Counted from the stretch's first letter, positions 1-11,105 are shown. The stretch is 64,000 nucleotides of DNA from Toxorhynchites rutilus septentrionalis (GCF_029784135.1 NC_073745.1:64820218-64884217), one strand, 5' to 3'. Translations and numbers: made by a program. Notes: a model not told the origin generated them from the sequence alone.

Positions 1-83
1 GCAAAAAAAAGTGCGGGTTTCGGCCAATGTTTATTATAATTTATACTTATTATAAAATAAATTCAATGTATAGGTTATAAATA

Positions 84-1310
84 CACTTTGTCCAACTTCT
101 ATAAGACCAGGGTATGATCTTGCTGATTTGTGTCATTGTAAACAAACACTACTACAATTTATATTCTAGTTTAGTGCTCAATTATTTCACGAATCCTCAA
201 GGATACGGTAAGAAGGAGAGAGCTCCACGTAAATCGTAGCTCTCTGACCGGAATAAGCGGGAAATAGCTAGAACAGCTTCGAATACCTCAAAATTCCAAA
301 TTTCAATTCCAATGTTACTCTGGTGACAATTCGTTAAGTTTTGGTAAAAAATCCTCACATAAATAGGGTTTAAAAGGTTGAAGCTCCTCATCTTACACCA
401 TATCACATCGGAAGACGTCTGAGTTTTGCCAAAGCTCACATGAACCGACAGTGGGACATGGTATGTTGTGACAAAGAATGTTTCCAAAAAATACAAAATA
501 ACGAAAAGTTCTTCAATGTATAGGTTATCTTCACTGACGAAAAAAAAGTCAATTAGGATGGTCCTGATGGTTTCAACGGGTACTGGCGTGATTTACGGAA
601 GAAGGAGCAGTATTTTTCAACCAGGTATTTTGGTGGAGGCTCGTGCATGGTTTGGGCGGGATTCTGTGCAACCGGAAAGCTCAAGATAGCTTTCACATAA
701 TTCAAGGATTACATACATGTTCTGGAATCCTCTTTCCTACCGTTTTTGCGTGGATATCGTCACAAAAAATCACATATCATGTCATATTCATATCAGCAAG
801 GAAACTAAGCAATGGATTAAGGACCAAACCCATAATTTTTTGGACTGGCCGACTCGCTCTCCTCCCAAGGGGATCCTTGTACGCAGGATCTACACTGAGG
901 GGAAACGGTACACCACGATTGAAGAGCTCAAAGTCGAATTTTCGGAAACATGGAAAAAATATCGAGACAAGCATTCAGCAGCATTTGGTAAATAGTATTC
1001 CAACACGAATTTTCCATATTTTTAGCCGAAATGGCAAGCTTACCAATTATTGACATGCAAATCAGCCGATCGTTTTGAGTTTGTCATTGATAATACTTAT
1101 GAATTTTGTAATGGTCTTATAGAAACTGGACAGCTCAAATTATCATATTTAAGCACAATAAATAAACAAACAACTCCTTTGAACGAAATTGACTTTAAAT
1201 ATACTTTATTCTAAGCATTCAACAATGTATGAATGTATCTTGTTGAAATTCTAACTGTCTGTGTTGCAACGAAATAGAATCAAGGTGGATTATAGAAGTT
1301 GGACAGAGCA
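84..1310 (+). mobile_element. Tc1-like DNA transposon, degenerate, with terminal inverted repeats
   Basis: The ends are inverted copies of each other: a GTCCAACTTCTATAA-type repeat begins just after TA at 82-83, and its reverse complement (TTATAGAAGTTGGAC) ends just before TA at 1311-1312, so a TA target duplication is present. Between them lies a decayed Tc1-family transposase on the plus strand. The length of about 1.2 kb is usual for a Tc1 element. The repeats have diverged and the coding region is broken, so the copy is old and inactive. Confidence 0.7.
195..1053 (+). pseudogene. Tc1-family transposase pseudogene
   Basis: Translated pieces from different frames line up as a Tc1/IS630-family transposase. 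First comes a GRPKK-like basic stretch (GYGKKERAPRK), then RNKREIARTASNTS from the DNA-binding region, then a FTDEKK motif with the first catalytic aspartate near 536, followed by DGPDGFNGYW and a GGGSCMVWAGF motif near 630-660. The downstream part reads KETKQWIKDQ and LDWPTRSP, which precede the DLNPIENLW motif in intact relatives, but here that motif is deleted and the text jumps to GILVRRIY. The second aspartate motif is also unreadable. Stops and frameshifts run throughout. Tc1 membership is clear from motif order; catalytic activity is excluded by the missing residues. Confidence 0.7.
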
Positions 1311-1312
1311 TA

Positions 1313-2791
1313 GTGTCCGAAGTTTGATTCTTATTTGCTTCATTTGAAAAGCATTTTATTCGATGATTTTTTTATGTGTTCAAACATATAGGTACCAAAG
1401 TAGAAAGCTTAAAAGCATATTGAACTAATTTATTGAAAATATCAACCAAATAATACCTGTGCAAAAGTTTAGATCTGTTTTCTGCATCATATACCTTAAG
1501 CGTCCGAAATATGATTCAGAACGGTATATCAAATTGAAACCAATTAGGTATTCTTCTTTGAAAAAAATATTATACTACCAAAATTTTGGATTTTGTGTTT
1601 CGAAACTTGATTCAAATTCCTAATTTGCTAGCACAAACCTTTTAATCGTTGGTTTTGGCAGTCACTTTTTTGCAAATGCTTAGTATTATAAGTTGAAGGC
1701 AGTCTCGATATCTGTGAACGATGGTAAAATGAACCCTATACCACAAAGAATGTCAGGGTTTTCATTGTTCAATTATTTATAATATTAAAGTCCAGTAAAT
1801 TTACATTTAAAAATGAAGTGTTCGGAGTTTGAGACCAAACGGTATTTTAATCTGAAATCTGGAATGCGGGTTAAAATTTTAGGAAAAAAGCCGATGATTC
1901 TGGGTACGCGTTTATAAAGAACCAGTAGCAATTACAAATGGTCGTATGAAAATGAAAATTTTGGGAAGCTGCCACCATAAATACAAGGTTTTACTTTTGC
2001 CGATAGACTAAACTTTGGAACAAACGCTGAAAAACCACTCATTATTATCATCACATTTTAGTCGTTGATTGTCGATTAAACACGGTGATATCAGAGCTAT
2101 CACCGTGGTTAATCGAGTATAATTACTCGGCTGAGTTTTCCGAAATAAGGCGGTACTGAATAGATAAGACCAAAATCAACCTAATCTGAATGGATATTGC
2201 AAAAAGCAGCCGATTACTCATTGGTGTTCATATATCCGCAAATTCAGATGTGGTGTGTATTTGCGTCGCGAGCAGTCATCGCTACTATCAGGGAATGTGA
2301 GAACATACTGATAAGAACTATACAAAAATCGATTTTACTAAAAGCGATTACAAACCCACTGGGAGTGTTAAGCAACACTATAATGTATGTTTTCGTTGCG
2401 TGTCACTCTAGGAGCGTTGTGGTTGCACGAAACTTGTTTGCTGAGAATAGGATTTTTTTGGAAACCGAGCCGTTTTATGTTTTAACCCGGGACATCAGTT
2501 AAATATGAAAGACAATAATATATTTTTGAAGTTTAAGTTAAAAAAAAACCTTAGCTGGAAACTCGCCCAGTGGATCGCCTTATTTTCATAATGTTAGGAT
2601 GCCAAATCCGGTCGAAACAGAACGTGTTTGTCTGGTTTTGTTGAGCCGACGTTTCTCCAGGTTGTTCGGGAACGGATGGGGGAAAACGTACTGTTTTCGT
2701 CAGAGAAAACTTTTCATGCTACGAAAAAAAAATATTTCAGCAATACAGCGCGGACTCGATTATATACAGTTTCTGATTTCTTTTCACTATA
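1313..2791. other. AT-rich interval, no recognisable gene
   Basis: No coding sequence I can support. The motif TCCGAAGTTTGATTC recurs in diverged form near 1317, 1502 and 1820, suggesting old repeat debris. A strong hairpin lies at 2073-2115 and is listed separately. An open frame at 2197-2502 has no motif I recognise and I do not call it a gene. Confidence 0.5.
2073..2115. repeat. Short hairpin-forming inverted repeat
   Basis: CGATTAA-ACACGGTGATA is followed after a 7-nt loop by TATCACCGTGG-TTAATCG. The stem is about 18 bp with one mismatch. It could be a solo TE end or a cruciform site; nothing nearby decides this. Confidence 0.6.
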
Positions 2792-2793
2792 TA

Positions 2794-4098
2794 TTAGGCT
2801 GTCAAAAAAGTCCTGCGGTATTTTTTTTGAATTTTCATTTGTTCATAAAATTAGTTACAATCATCTGTTTTAAGTCAAATATGCGCCGTTTTGTTCGATG
2901 ACTTGTTCCCAACGAGATGCCAACTTCATAATACCCCTGTTATAGAAGCTCGCTTCCTTATTGGCAAAAAATTCGGATAGCCAATTTTCACAAGCCTCTT
3001 TTGTGGCTAACTTCTGACTACCTAGCTCGTTCGCCATGGACAAAAACAGGTGGTAGTCACTTGGTGCAAGGTCCGGACTATACGGCGGATGCAAAAGAAC
3101 CTCCCATCCGAGCTCCCGGAGCTTCTGGCGCGTCACCAAAGAAGTGTGTGGCCTGGCGTTGTCCTGATGGAAGACAAAGCGGCCTCTGTTTATCAAAGAT
3201 GGCCTCTTCTTCATGAGTGCTACCTTCAAGCGGTCCAGTTATTGGCAGTACAGGTCCGAATTGAGCGTTTGGCCATAGGGAAGCAGCTCATAATAGATTA
3301 TTCCTTGACAATCCCACCAAACACACAGCAGAACCTTCCTGGCCGTTAATGAGGGCTTGGCCACCGTCTGAGCCGCTTCAGCGGGCTTCTCCCACGACCG
3401 TTTGCGCTTCACGTTGTCGTAAGTGACCCACTTTTCATCGCCAGTCACCATCCGCTTCAGAAACGGGTCGATTTTGTTGCGATTCAGCAGCGATTCACAT
3501 GCGTCGATACGGTCAAAGATGTTTTTTTTGCGTCAACGTGTGTGGCACCCATACATCGAGCTTCTTTGTGAATCCAAGCTTCTTCTAATGGTTAATAACG
3601 GTTTGATGACTTATCCCCAGCTCTTGGCCGATGCTACGGCTGCTACTATGCCGGTCTTTCTCGGCTAATTTAGCGATTTTGTCGCAATTTTCGACGACAG
3701 GCCTTCCGGAGCGTGGCGCATCTTCGACGACCTCTACCCCAGAACGAAAACGTTGAAACCATCGTTGTGCGGTGGAAATGGATACTGTATCGGGTCCATA
3801 AACTGCACAAATTTTATTAGCAGCTTGAGATGCATTTTTGCCTTTGTCATAGTAGTACTGTAAAATATGTCGGATTTTCTCTTTATTTTGCTCCATATTT
3901 GCGACACTATAATTCACGAACGACTTAACCAAACAAAACACTGTCAAGGACTATATTACCTTTCCAACAAGCTATAGTATGACGCAAAAATACCTTTCCA
4001 ACAAGCTATAGTATGACTCGATACAATGAATACAACTAGAACTACGCGCTTACAACGACACCTCGCGGAAATACCGCAGGACTTTTTTGACAGCCTAA
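2794..4098 (-). mobile_element. mariner element M1, near full length
   Basis: Terminal inverted repeats beginning TTAGGCTGTCAAAAAAGTCC are seen at 2794 and, inverted, ending at 4098. They are flanked by TA duplications at 2792-2793 and 4099-4100. At 1305 bp it is the normal size for a mariner. It carries a transposase pseudogene on the minus strand. A 29-bp piece of the 5' leader is duplicated in tandem (about 3953-4020), a change absent from the sister copies M2 and M3 in this window. Confidence 0.92.
2870..3896 (-). pseudogene. mariner DD34D transposase pseudogene (M1)
   Basis: The reading starts MEQNKEKIRHILQYYYDKG, a mariner N-terminal helix-turn-helix, and includes GPDTVSISTAQRWFQRFRSG and RPVVENCDKIAKLAEKDR. 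The three catalytic aspartates are visible: VTGDEKWV, FHQDNARPH, and YSPDLAPSDYH, with 34 residues between the second and third, which defines the DD34D mariner type. It would have coded for the cut-and-paste enzyme acting on the flanking inverted repeats. The frame is broken by a TAG stop after VINH (near 3585) and by a frameshift in an A-run that separates the DNA-binding from the catalytic half. It is therefore inactive. Compare M3, which reads Leu (TTG) at the same stop position. Confidence 0.9.
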
Positions 4099-4100
4099 TA

Positions 4101-6317
4101 TAATCGAATAAAAAATTTTTTTTTATTGGTTTTTTTTTGCATGTATTTTCCTTTTGTTTTGAATATAAAAGAGGAATTTTATTTTTGATGCATCCCCTTA
4201 AAGTCAGAAAAAACCTTTCTCACATGAAAAAAAAATATCCAGATTCTCTCAGAGGGTGATAGACGATCATATTTGATGGAAAAAATCCTTCTACGCATAT
4301 GTTCCAATTTCAACAATGACAGAGTTATAGAACTTTTTTTTGTTTCGGACTCTGTTGCCTCGAACTGGCTCTACATTACAAAGTACGCTACGGAATTTGA
4401 TACAGGATATTGTAGTGGAACATCTAAATTAATGGATTTTAATAACATTTTGGAAGTAAAAAACTTAAAAGTTAGTAATTGTTATTGTATTATTATTAAT
4501 GTCATCCTTATTTTTTTTTATTAAACTGTATTGTTTCTATCAATCAAATTGAAGCTCTCTAACCACTCTACAATTTGTTCTTTGACACTCAACTTCTATC
4601 TATCTTAATTTGGCTGCAATATCGATATAATTAATTCTTGGTGAAAATTCAAGCAAAATCTTCAAAAATCACAATTTTTACCCCACTGTATATGAATTAG
4701 TCACTTAAATTACACCTTAACGTTGAAAGGTTACATTTCTTCTTGAAATAAGTCATATTTGAAACATAAAAAAAATATTTCTTCGAAATTGTATAAAATC
4801 GAATCACATATAATCGAGTCTATATATAATCGAGTCTGTATATAATCGAGTCCGACCTGTATTGCTATTTTAGAATTCATCAAATTTTGAAGCTCGGCTG
4901 CGAGTAGCCTCATACTTGCAAATCAAATGTAAAATTTAGTGGCATGGGTGCGTTCATAATTCTTCGGATCGTTTGACGTTTCCTCGCAACAGAGTAACTG
5001 ACAACATCTAAATCCGGCTCTAGAATGAGTTAGAATGATAGAATAAATTAGAGAACATTAAAAAAATATATAAAATTCGAAACTGTTATTCAATCTATAA
5101 GGAAGATTGTTGGACTGATGAATGATGTTTAAATCTGATGTGCTTGGAAATGTTGTTGTCAATTATAAGTAAATTCATAAAATTGCATGAACATGGCGGT
5201 ATAACACGACAAGCATATTAAAAGGGCCTATTTACTATTACTATAAACAACTAATACAATTATAAATATTTTTATAAATCTCTCGAAAATGACTGCATTG
5301 ACTGAAAAATTAAAAATACATATTTTAGATATTGCAAATTAATGTTTTTTTTTCGTAAATAAAAAAAGAGTAGTACTATTTTTTTCTCATTGTATATTTT
5401 TTTCACGTTTAAACATCGATACTTTATAATTTTCTCTAAGACACTATTCGGTACGACTCATGATTTTGAGATATAAATTATCAAAGATTTCTCTAACTAA
5501 AATCGGCACGCACTATTGAAAAATTATACTTGGCTCAAAAAATTCCCAATTTCTGTGGAAAACTCATATTTCCTCCAACCCAAACGGAATACAAACTTTC
5601 AAAAATACTCATGTTTTGTCATTTGTCGATTTCATTTGGAATTGCTCATATATTCAATACCGATTACGGTGGCCCTATGCAAAGCAAAAATATATATATT
5701 TTTCTTTTTTAGTATCTTTGTGTGAACAATTCATTTTGTTCATTTTTCAAACATAACGAATTTATTTGCGTTGTTTGAATGACAAATGACGCTTCGTTTG
5801 CTTCATCGAATTTTTGATTCCACACATGAGCAAGTAACCTCAATTCGCTTGAAGCCAGGCGCATCACCGACTAGCTGGAAGCCTTATTGAATGGGCACAC
5901 CAAATTATTGAAGTTCTTCAAATCACACATGCTCTGGTTGCAAAATGACGCTATCGTCAACAATCCTGATAAATCTCCAGCTGAAGAGCATGTAGAATCA
6001 GCAGATTCAGTACGCATGCGTTGCTGGAATCATGGTAGGTGACTGCCCAGTGACGCGAGAAATTGTGTATTGTATTGTCGTGTATTGTATGATGATGACG
6101 TATGCTTGACGCGGTCAGGACGTCATTCTGCGATGTCGTGAGACGTGCCAACAATTCATGACCGACATGTACGCGAAGGTACAGAGCGTATGACTGTGAT
6201 CCTCACGACAACAATGAAAGCGGCGTGATGAAGAATACATTCATTTGCAAGACGCTATCATGAGCAACGCCGGCACAATCTTTACTATTACCAGGCCAAT
6301 ACGCAATACTCAATTAT
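4101..6317. other. AT-rich interval without a supported gene
   Basis: Mostly low-complexity AT-rich DNA. A short direct repeat of TATAATCGAGTC occurs three times at 4808-4852. The stretch 5800-6310 has higher complexity and might be decayed TE coding sequence that continues after the hAT insertion at 6326-7366 (to about 7600), but I could not assign a family. Open frames here show no domain I recognise. Confidence 0.4.
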
Positions 6318-6325
6318 GTCATGAC

Positions 6326-7366
6326 CAGGGTTGCCGACTAATATTTTCAAAAACCAGGGAAAATGAAAATAAAAATCAGGATAAATCAGGATAGCTCATT
6401 TTGGGTTGTCCGGAAAGTTCATGCCGATTTTTAGGAGAACAAAGGCATCTTTTTAATAGGCAGACATTCAATTTTATATGCACAGTTTTGCTCCACGATC
6501 TTTTGCCATGTTTCATGCAGTTTTAAAATTCTATCCTACCAGATCATGTTTGCTTTCTTATCGAAAACTGTTCAAGGTATTTTTTATGCTGTCCATAGAA
6601 TCGAAGTTCTTGCCCTTGAATGAATTTTGTAGAGACCTGAACCTGTGATAATCTGAGGGTATAATAATCGGTTAGTTTGAGAACTGGTGATATAGGATCT
6701 CCTACCATGACTCCAAAATAATTTATCGATACATGCATTTTTGCGTTGGCCAAAAGGCAACGTCTATCACGTAGACGATTTGCTTCAAAACGGTATTTTC
6801 GTTACATTTATAAAACGAGCCGCAAATTGAAATGCAATCCATTGAAAGTATTTCATTCAAATAGTGTGGAACCCACATATCGTCTCGATATACGTAACTA
6901 AGCTTCAGCAGATGCTCATCAACGGTGGATTTAGATGTCTGTATTGAATTTGCTAATTCATTTGTCGTATACTGAGGATTACTCTTGATCAACGTCTCGA
7001 TTTATTCATCTTCAATGGCGACACTAACAATATAATTGTTAAGGATTAACTGAATCACCCTATAATTTTGTATAACAGTTTATACTGAGCACACTATCAT
7101 ACGCTACAGCAATCACTATACAAGGGAGAACCGGAGAGCTTTTTTACGTAGGCTATTTTGACAGTTTTCATTTCCAACCAGTAAAACTTTGACAGGAATC
7201 CCGGTATACATAATACGGATCCTTTTTATTATGATAAAATAAAAAAACTAAAAAATCAGGAAAAATCAGGATCACTTCAGAAAAATCAGGCGAAATCGAG
7301 CGTTTGTCAGGATGTCAGGATACGAGTCTGGGAAATCCTGAAAAATCAGGAAGGTTGGCATCTCCG
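6326..7366. mobile_element. hAT-type non-autonomous element with 8-bp target duplication
   Basis: The left end begins CAGGGTTGCCGAC and the right end, inverted, reads CGGAGATGCCAAC, a weak match to the CAG-GG-TTGCC ends common in hAT elements. Both sides are bordered by GTCATGAC (6318-6325 and 7367-7374), an 8-bp duplication as expected for hAT. Inside the ends are repeated AATCAGG motifs on both sides (about 6373-6390 and 7250-7350). A decayed mariner lies in the middle. No hAT transposase is visible. Confidence 0.65.
6401..7015 (-). pseudogene. Decayed mariner transposase fragment nested in the hAT-type element
   Basis: On the minus strand the reading includes IKSNPQYTTNELANSIQTS, KSTVDEHLLKLSYV, and WVPHYLNEILSMDCISIC, the mariner DNA-binding and linker regions. 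Near the left end it includes LHETWQKIVEQNCAY, the C-terminal signature just before the stop in related mariners. The left terminal repeat begins TTGGGTTGTCCGGAAAG at 6401. I could not find the matching right repeat, so the 5' end seems lost. The catalytic centre is unrecognisable. It is a different mariner subfamily from M1-M3. Confidence 0.7.
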
Positions 7367-7374
7367 GTCATGAC

Positions 7375-7826
7375 AGCACGATTGTTCAAGCAAAAAATCA
7401 AGTCTACAATGAGCATATTGCAAGTCCCACAAGTTGTTGAATGTATTCGGTTGAATGGCGAAAACAAGGATTACCTTATACACACATTTTAAATTTGTTC
7501 AGTCGAAAAAATACTCCCAGGGGAAATCGATAGTGTAATTTCCTCGGAAATTCCAGATCCTTCTACTGATCAACTACTACCCGTATTTAAATTACCCGAA
7601 CGGCTCGCAATTTTGCATTCTGCACTCCATTCGAATGAATGAAAATTACCCCTACCGTATCAAATATGTGTTCTATGTAACAGAGTAATAAACTCTCCGC
7701 AAAAGGGGAAAAATCTTGAACGAAAATTGTGCCTGACTATCTCGTATTATGGATAAAGTTTTGGTAGAAATACAAGAAAATGTATAGAAAAATAGCTAGG
7801 GTTATGGCTATCAATATCTATGAAAA
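7375..7826. other. Interval with no assignable feature
   Basis: The sequence has fairly balanced composition and several short open stretches, for example one reading LPGEIDSVISSEIPDPSTD, which vaguely resembles the helicase part of Helitrons. This is too weak to annotate as such. Confidence 0.25.
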
Positions 7827-8290
7827 TGGATTTATGTCTGTCTGTTTCTTATGGACTCAGAAACTACTGAACCGATCGACGTGGAAATTGGTATGTAGGG
7901 GTCTTTGGGGCCGGGGAATGTTTTTATGATAGTTCGAGACCCCTCCCTCCTCTCTAATGGGGGGGATGGGGAGGTGGTTGGTCTGTCATACAAATACAGC
8001 ATAAATTTCTGCATATCTCGAAAACTAATCAATCAAATGGAGCCAAATTTGGCATGTGAAGGATTTAGGGGACAAGAAAAGTTTCCATATTGAATAGATA
8101 CTCCTTCTCCCTGTCTAAGAGGGGAGGGGGCTCGACTTCTACATAACTCGAGAACTATCAAGTAAATGGAGCCAAATTTGGGATGTGGGGGTTTTTGGAT
8201 ACGAGAAATGTTTCTATGATGGTATGACACCCCTCCCTCCTCTGGAATGGAGAGGGGGTCCCATAAAAATATTACACATATTTCAACCAA
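7827..8290 (-). repeat. Helitron/mini-me-like tandem unit cluster (short copy)
   Basis: This begins with GTCTGTCTGTTT and a unit reading GAAACTACTGAACCGATCG, followed by two further units of about 150 bp. Each has a C-rich/G-rich palindrome (CCCCTCCCTCC and its partner) and an ATTTCTGCATATCTCGA-type motif. It is the same family, in opposite orientation, as the longer array at 29626-31175. No coding sequence. Confidence 0.6.
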
Positions 8291-8610
8291 AAATATTCCA
8301 ACCAAACATGACAATTGAAAATTTTCGGAAAACTCAGAAGGAAAAAGGGAAAATTCGGAGAATTAAATTCCCATATGTTCTACAATTACTTGGTGACAAT
8401 GGCTGTTAGTCCATTTGATGTTTGCACTAGCGAAATTGATCTTTGTTCGAAACTGGAAATGGGTTTTAATGTGATGAATGGGTTTTCTATCTATACCAGA
8501 AAAGGATCGCCGGATGTTTTTGATTAGAGCAGAGCTTGAGGAAGGAATTAAACGATTTAGGGCTGTCTTGATTCTATCATATTTTCTGTATAAAACATTT
8601 ATTCCATATA
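8291..8610. other. Short interval with nothing recognised
   Basis: Open frames overlap here but have no conserved motif. The stretch ends at the TA target site of mariner M2. Confidence 0.4.
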
Positions 8611-9105
8611 TATTAGGCTGTCAAAAAACAGGAAGTGGGTTATATCTATGGTATAACCGCAAGGGTGACGTAGAACTATCGTTGATTTAGAGATTATTTG
8701 TTTGAAGTTGAATCTGAATTCATTCTGAATGAATGAATATTTGTGGGACTTCGAAAACGAGAGCGTTACGTTGGAGGCACAAGGTTTTATGCATCCAATA
8801 TTGGATACGGAAATATCCTACTGATGGGGAAGAATAATTTTCAGAAGCTTTCCTGTTAATTGCGATTGATTGAAAAATCAGAAAACCAAATGTATTTGAT
8901 TGCAGTGTTTTATGGATAGAAAACATTAGAATAAACTATTTCGCATCAATGTATTTTTCAATTCCCAGGGGAACTGGCAGAGTATTTTTCAGCAACGAAT
9001 AGATCTTTCCGAAATTTTCTCGATGCTGAATGGCGTCCAAACGAAAATATTCCTTTCAGTTTGGTCTGTAAAAAACTTTTCTGAACTCTTATCCATCAAA
9101 TTTGG

Positions 9106-9121
9106 AGCCCTGAAAAGGGCA
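9106..9121 (-). promoter_or_regulatory. Histone-type 3' stem-loop (H3, left arm)
   Basis: On the minus strand it reads TGCCCTTTTCAGGGCT: a 6-bp stem around TTTC. This is the form of the replication-dependent histone mRNA 3' stem-loop, which is bound by SLBP and guides cleavage. It lies about 20-35 nt downstream of the H3 stop position. Confidence 0.7.
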
Positions 9122-9140
9122 GTTGATTTTATGCTAAGCT

Positions 9141-9503
9141 AATAGCACGCTCTCCTCGGATACGATGGGCCAGCTGGATGTCCTTGGGCATAATGTGACG
9201 CGCTTTGCGTGGATAGCACACAAATTGTTATTTTTGAATAGGCCTCTTGCAGCATCATAACCGCGGAACTTTGGAAGCGCAAGTCGGTTTTGAAGTCCTG
9301 AGCAATTCCACGAATCAAATGCTGAAAAGGTAGATTGCGGATCAGCAATTCGGTCGACTTCTGATAGCGACGAATTTCACGAAAAGTTCCCGGTCGATAG
9401 TGATGTGGTCACACTCCCCAGCGGCTGGTGCACTTATCCGAGCTGCTTTCGTGGTGCTGTACCACCGAAAGACTAACGAGCTGTGTGCTTGGTCCCACAC
9501 AAA
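9141..9503 (-). pseudogene. Histone H3 pseudogene (left arm)
   Basis: The minus strand reads [31 protein letters not shown], then a frameshifted remnant of the loop-2 and C-terminal region ([14 protein letters not shown]). Upstream, in another frame, TARxSxGGK and a partial PHRYRPGT region can be seen. H3 is the 136-residue core nucleosomal histone, and the order of these pieces is unmistakable. The codon for Lys9 is TAG, and short deletions remove part of the tail-to-alphaN segment. The same TAG is present in the right-arm copy, so both come from an already broken gene or have been homogenised. It is non-functional. Confidence 0.85.
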
Positions 9504-9774
9504 CGAGTCCTCACGGTGCGAGAGTAGAGTAAGAAATGAACGAAAGCAAAGGAAGTGTCATTTTATAAACCAAAAAAGTATAAAATGTAAACCCCACCCT
9601 TATTATATTCGTAGCTTACTCTGAGAGAGAAACGAATAACATCGAAGTAAGTATACAGTAAGCTTATATAATAAAGAGGGTGTGGTTTACATTCTGGACT
9701 TTTATGGCTTATAATAAGATGCTTCCTTTGCTTTCGATCATTTCTTACTCTACTCTCGCACCGTGAGGACTCGT
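9504..9774. promoter_or_regulatory. Divergent spacer between the two H3 pseudogenes with TATA-like boxes
   Basis: The spacer is symmetric. GTATAAAATGTAAACC on one side is mirrored by GGTTTACATTCTGGACTTTTATG on the other, together with CTTTTGCTTTCG-type motifs. In a functional histone pair this would be the shared divergent promoter; here both genes are broken, so activity is only a possibility. Confidence 0.4.
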
Positions 9775-10138
9775 TTCATCGGGACCAAGCTGACAGCTCG
9801 TTAGTCTTTCGGTGGTAAATGACCACGAAAGCAGCTCGGATAAATGCAGCAGCTGCGGGAAGTGTGACCACATCGCTATCGACCGGGAACTTTGCGTGAA
9901 ATTCATCGCTATCAGAAGTCGACCGAATTGCTGATCCGCAATCTACCTTTGCAGCATTTGATTCGTGGAATTGTTCAGGACTTCAAAACCGACTTGCGCT
10001 TCCAAAGTTCCGCGGTTATGACATTGCAGGAGGCCTATTCGAAGATACCAATTTGTGTGCTATCCATGCAAAACGAGTCACATCATGCCCAAGGACATCC
10101 AGCTGGGCCATCGTATCCGTGGAGAGCGTGCTATATTA
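9775..10138 (+). pseudogene. Histone H3 pseudogene (right arm)
   Basis: The plus strand shows TARxSFGGK with TAG at the Lys9 codon, [32 protein letters not shown], then [13 protein letters not shown] and LQEAYSK. After a frameshift come [17 protein letters not shown] (the out-of-frame form of the [17 protein letters not shown] region) and the GER end. This covers almost the whole length of H3. Residues differ from normal H3 at positions that are nearly invariant (for example [13 protein letters not shown]), so it is drifting without constraint. A histone 3' stem-loop follows at 10157-10172. Confidence 0.88.
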
Positions 10139-10156
10139 GCTTAGCATATAATCAAC

Positions 10157-10172
10157 GGCTCTTTTCAGGGCT
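10157..10172 (+). promoter_or_regulatory. Histone-type 3' stem-loop (H3, right arm)
   Basis: It reads GGCTCTTTTCAGGGCT, very close to the conserved GGYYYTTTTNARRRCC signal, and sits 19 nt after the end of the H3 coding region with A/C-rich flanks. Confidence 0.8.
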
Positions 10173-10232
10173 CCAAATTTGATGTATAAGAGTTCAGAAA
10201 AGTTTTTTGCAGGCCGAACTGAAATGAGCATT

Positions 10233-10734
10233 TAGCGAAAATCGTGGTGTTAATGATAATTCGATACCGATAGGAGCAATGGATATGGATTTGATAATGA
10301 AGAATATGAAATACATGACATTATGTAGTGAATATTTCCCCATATCGAAGAAATCACTTTGATGAAACTGCATTATAAAATTATTTGTGTACGAATGCCG
10401 CAATCGATAGTCGACTCTAATTTGCGCTGGATAATTTCCTCGGAGGACTCGATTCCTCCTTTGAGCAATAATAATCTCCTTCTGGCAAAACGAAGTGGTA
10501 TGAATCAAATAATTCGAAAGATAAAATTAAGATGTTTTCTGCCAATTTTCTTCAACCTCCAAACATCTCTTTCTCCCGTTTGTCGCTTTTGAGGTCGCTA
10601 ATATTTTCTCACAACACACATTTCTCATTTGAGAAATTGTTGAGTAAACATCGTTTGCCAGTGCGCGTAGAGCGGGAATTTCTCAAGATTCATTGCACCT
10701 CTAATAAATTGCCGAAAGACGTGGTCTCATTTTG
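10233..10734. other. Unrecognised middle part of element A
   Basis: No histone or TE motif seen. It contains short open frames on both strands without known domains. It is absent from copy B, so it may be a separate insertion. Confidence 0.3.
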
Positions 10735-11060
10735 ATTGCACTTGATTGAAAAATCCAAAACGAAATGTATTTGGTCGCAGCATTATATGAGTAGGAAGCA
10801 AATAATTACTCGAAAATTACATGATTTTGGCGATGTGAAAATTTTTCCGTTTTTCATGTTATGCATCCAATATTGGATACGAAAATTATCTACTGATGGG
10901 GAAAAATAATAGAAGCTTTCCTGTCAATTGCGATTGATTGAAAAATCACAAAACTAAATGTATGTTGCAGTATTGTATGGATAGAAAACATTAAAATAAA
11001 CTCTTTCGCATGAATGTATTTTTCAACTCCCAGGGGAACTGGTAGATTATTTTTCAGCAA
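10735..11060 (-). repeat. Tail repeat shared by the histone-related elements
   Basis: The core reads, on the minus strand, GCTGAAAAATAATCTACCAG and TGCGAAAGAGTTTATTTTAA, then a CAATATTGGATGCATAA motif. The same module recurs at 8740-9040, 58430-58640, 58720-58860, 59360-59560, 60140-60220, 60950-61140 and 61230-61350. The repeated unit has no open frame worth naming. Confidence 0.75.
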
Positions 11061-11105
11061 CGAGAGTTCCGCGCGTGTATGTGTGTGTGTGTGGCGGCTG
11101 CTCCG

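Larger units (their letters stand above)
9058..10232. repeat. Long inverted repeat containing two histone H3 pseudogenes head to head
   Basis: The left arm (about 9058-9620) is the reverse complement of the right arm (about 9660-10232). Each contains an H3 coding region, its 3' stem-loop and upstream DNA; the centre, around 9640, is a TATA-rich spacer. Symmetry includes the 3' flanks beyond the stem-loops (TTTCAGTTTGGTCTG on the left against CAGGCCGAACTGAAA on the right). Confidence 0.85.

Noticed and set aside
3001..3349. Plus-strand open frames over mariner M1 and the opposite-strand frames over M3
   Set aside because: They are antisense shadows of the mariner transposase, shared by all copies because the DNA is shared.
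5800..7740. Helitron helicase or BEL/Pao coding remnant around the hAT insertion
   Set aside because: Only vague resemblance of short peptides; no catalytic motif could be read, so not annotated.
9058..10232. A functional histone H3 gene pair
   Set aside because: Stop at Lys9 in both copies, deletions and frameshifts make a functional product impossible.
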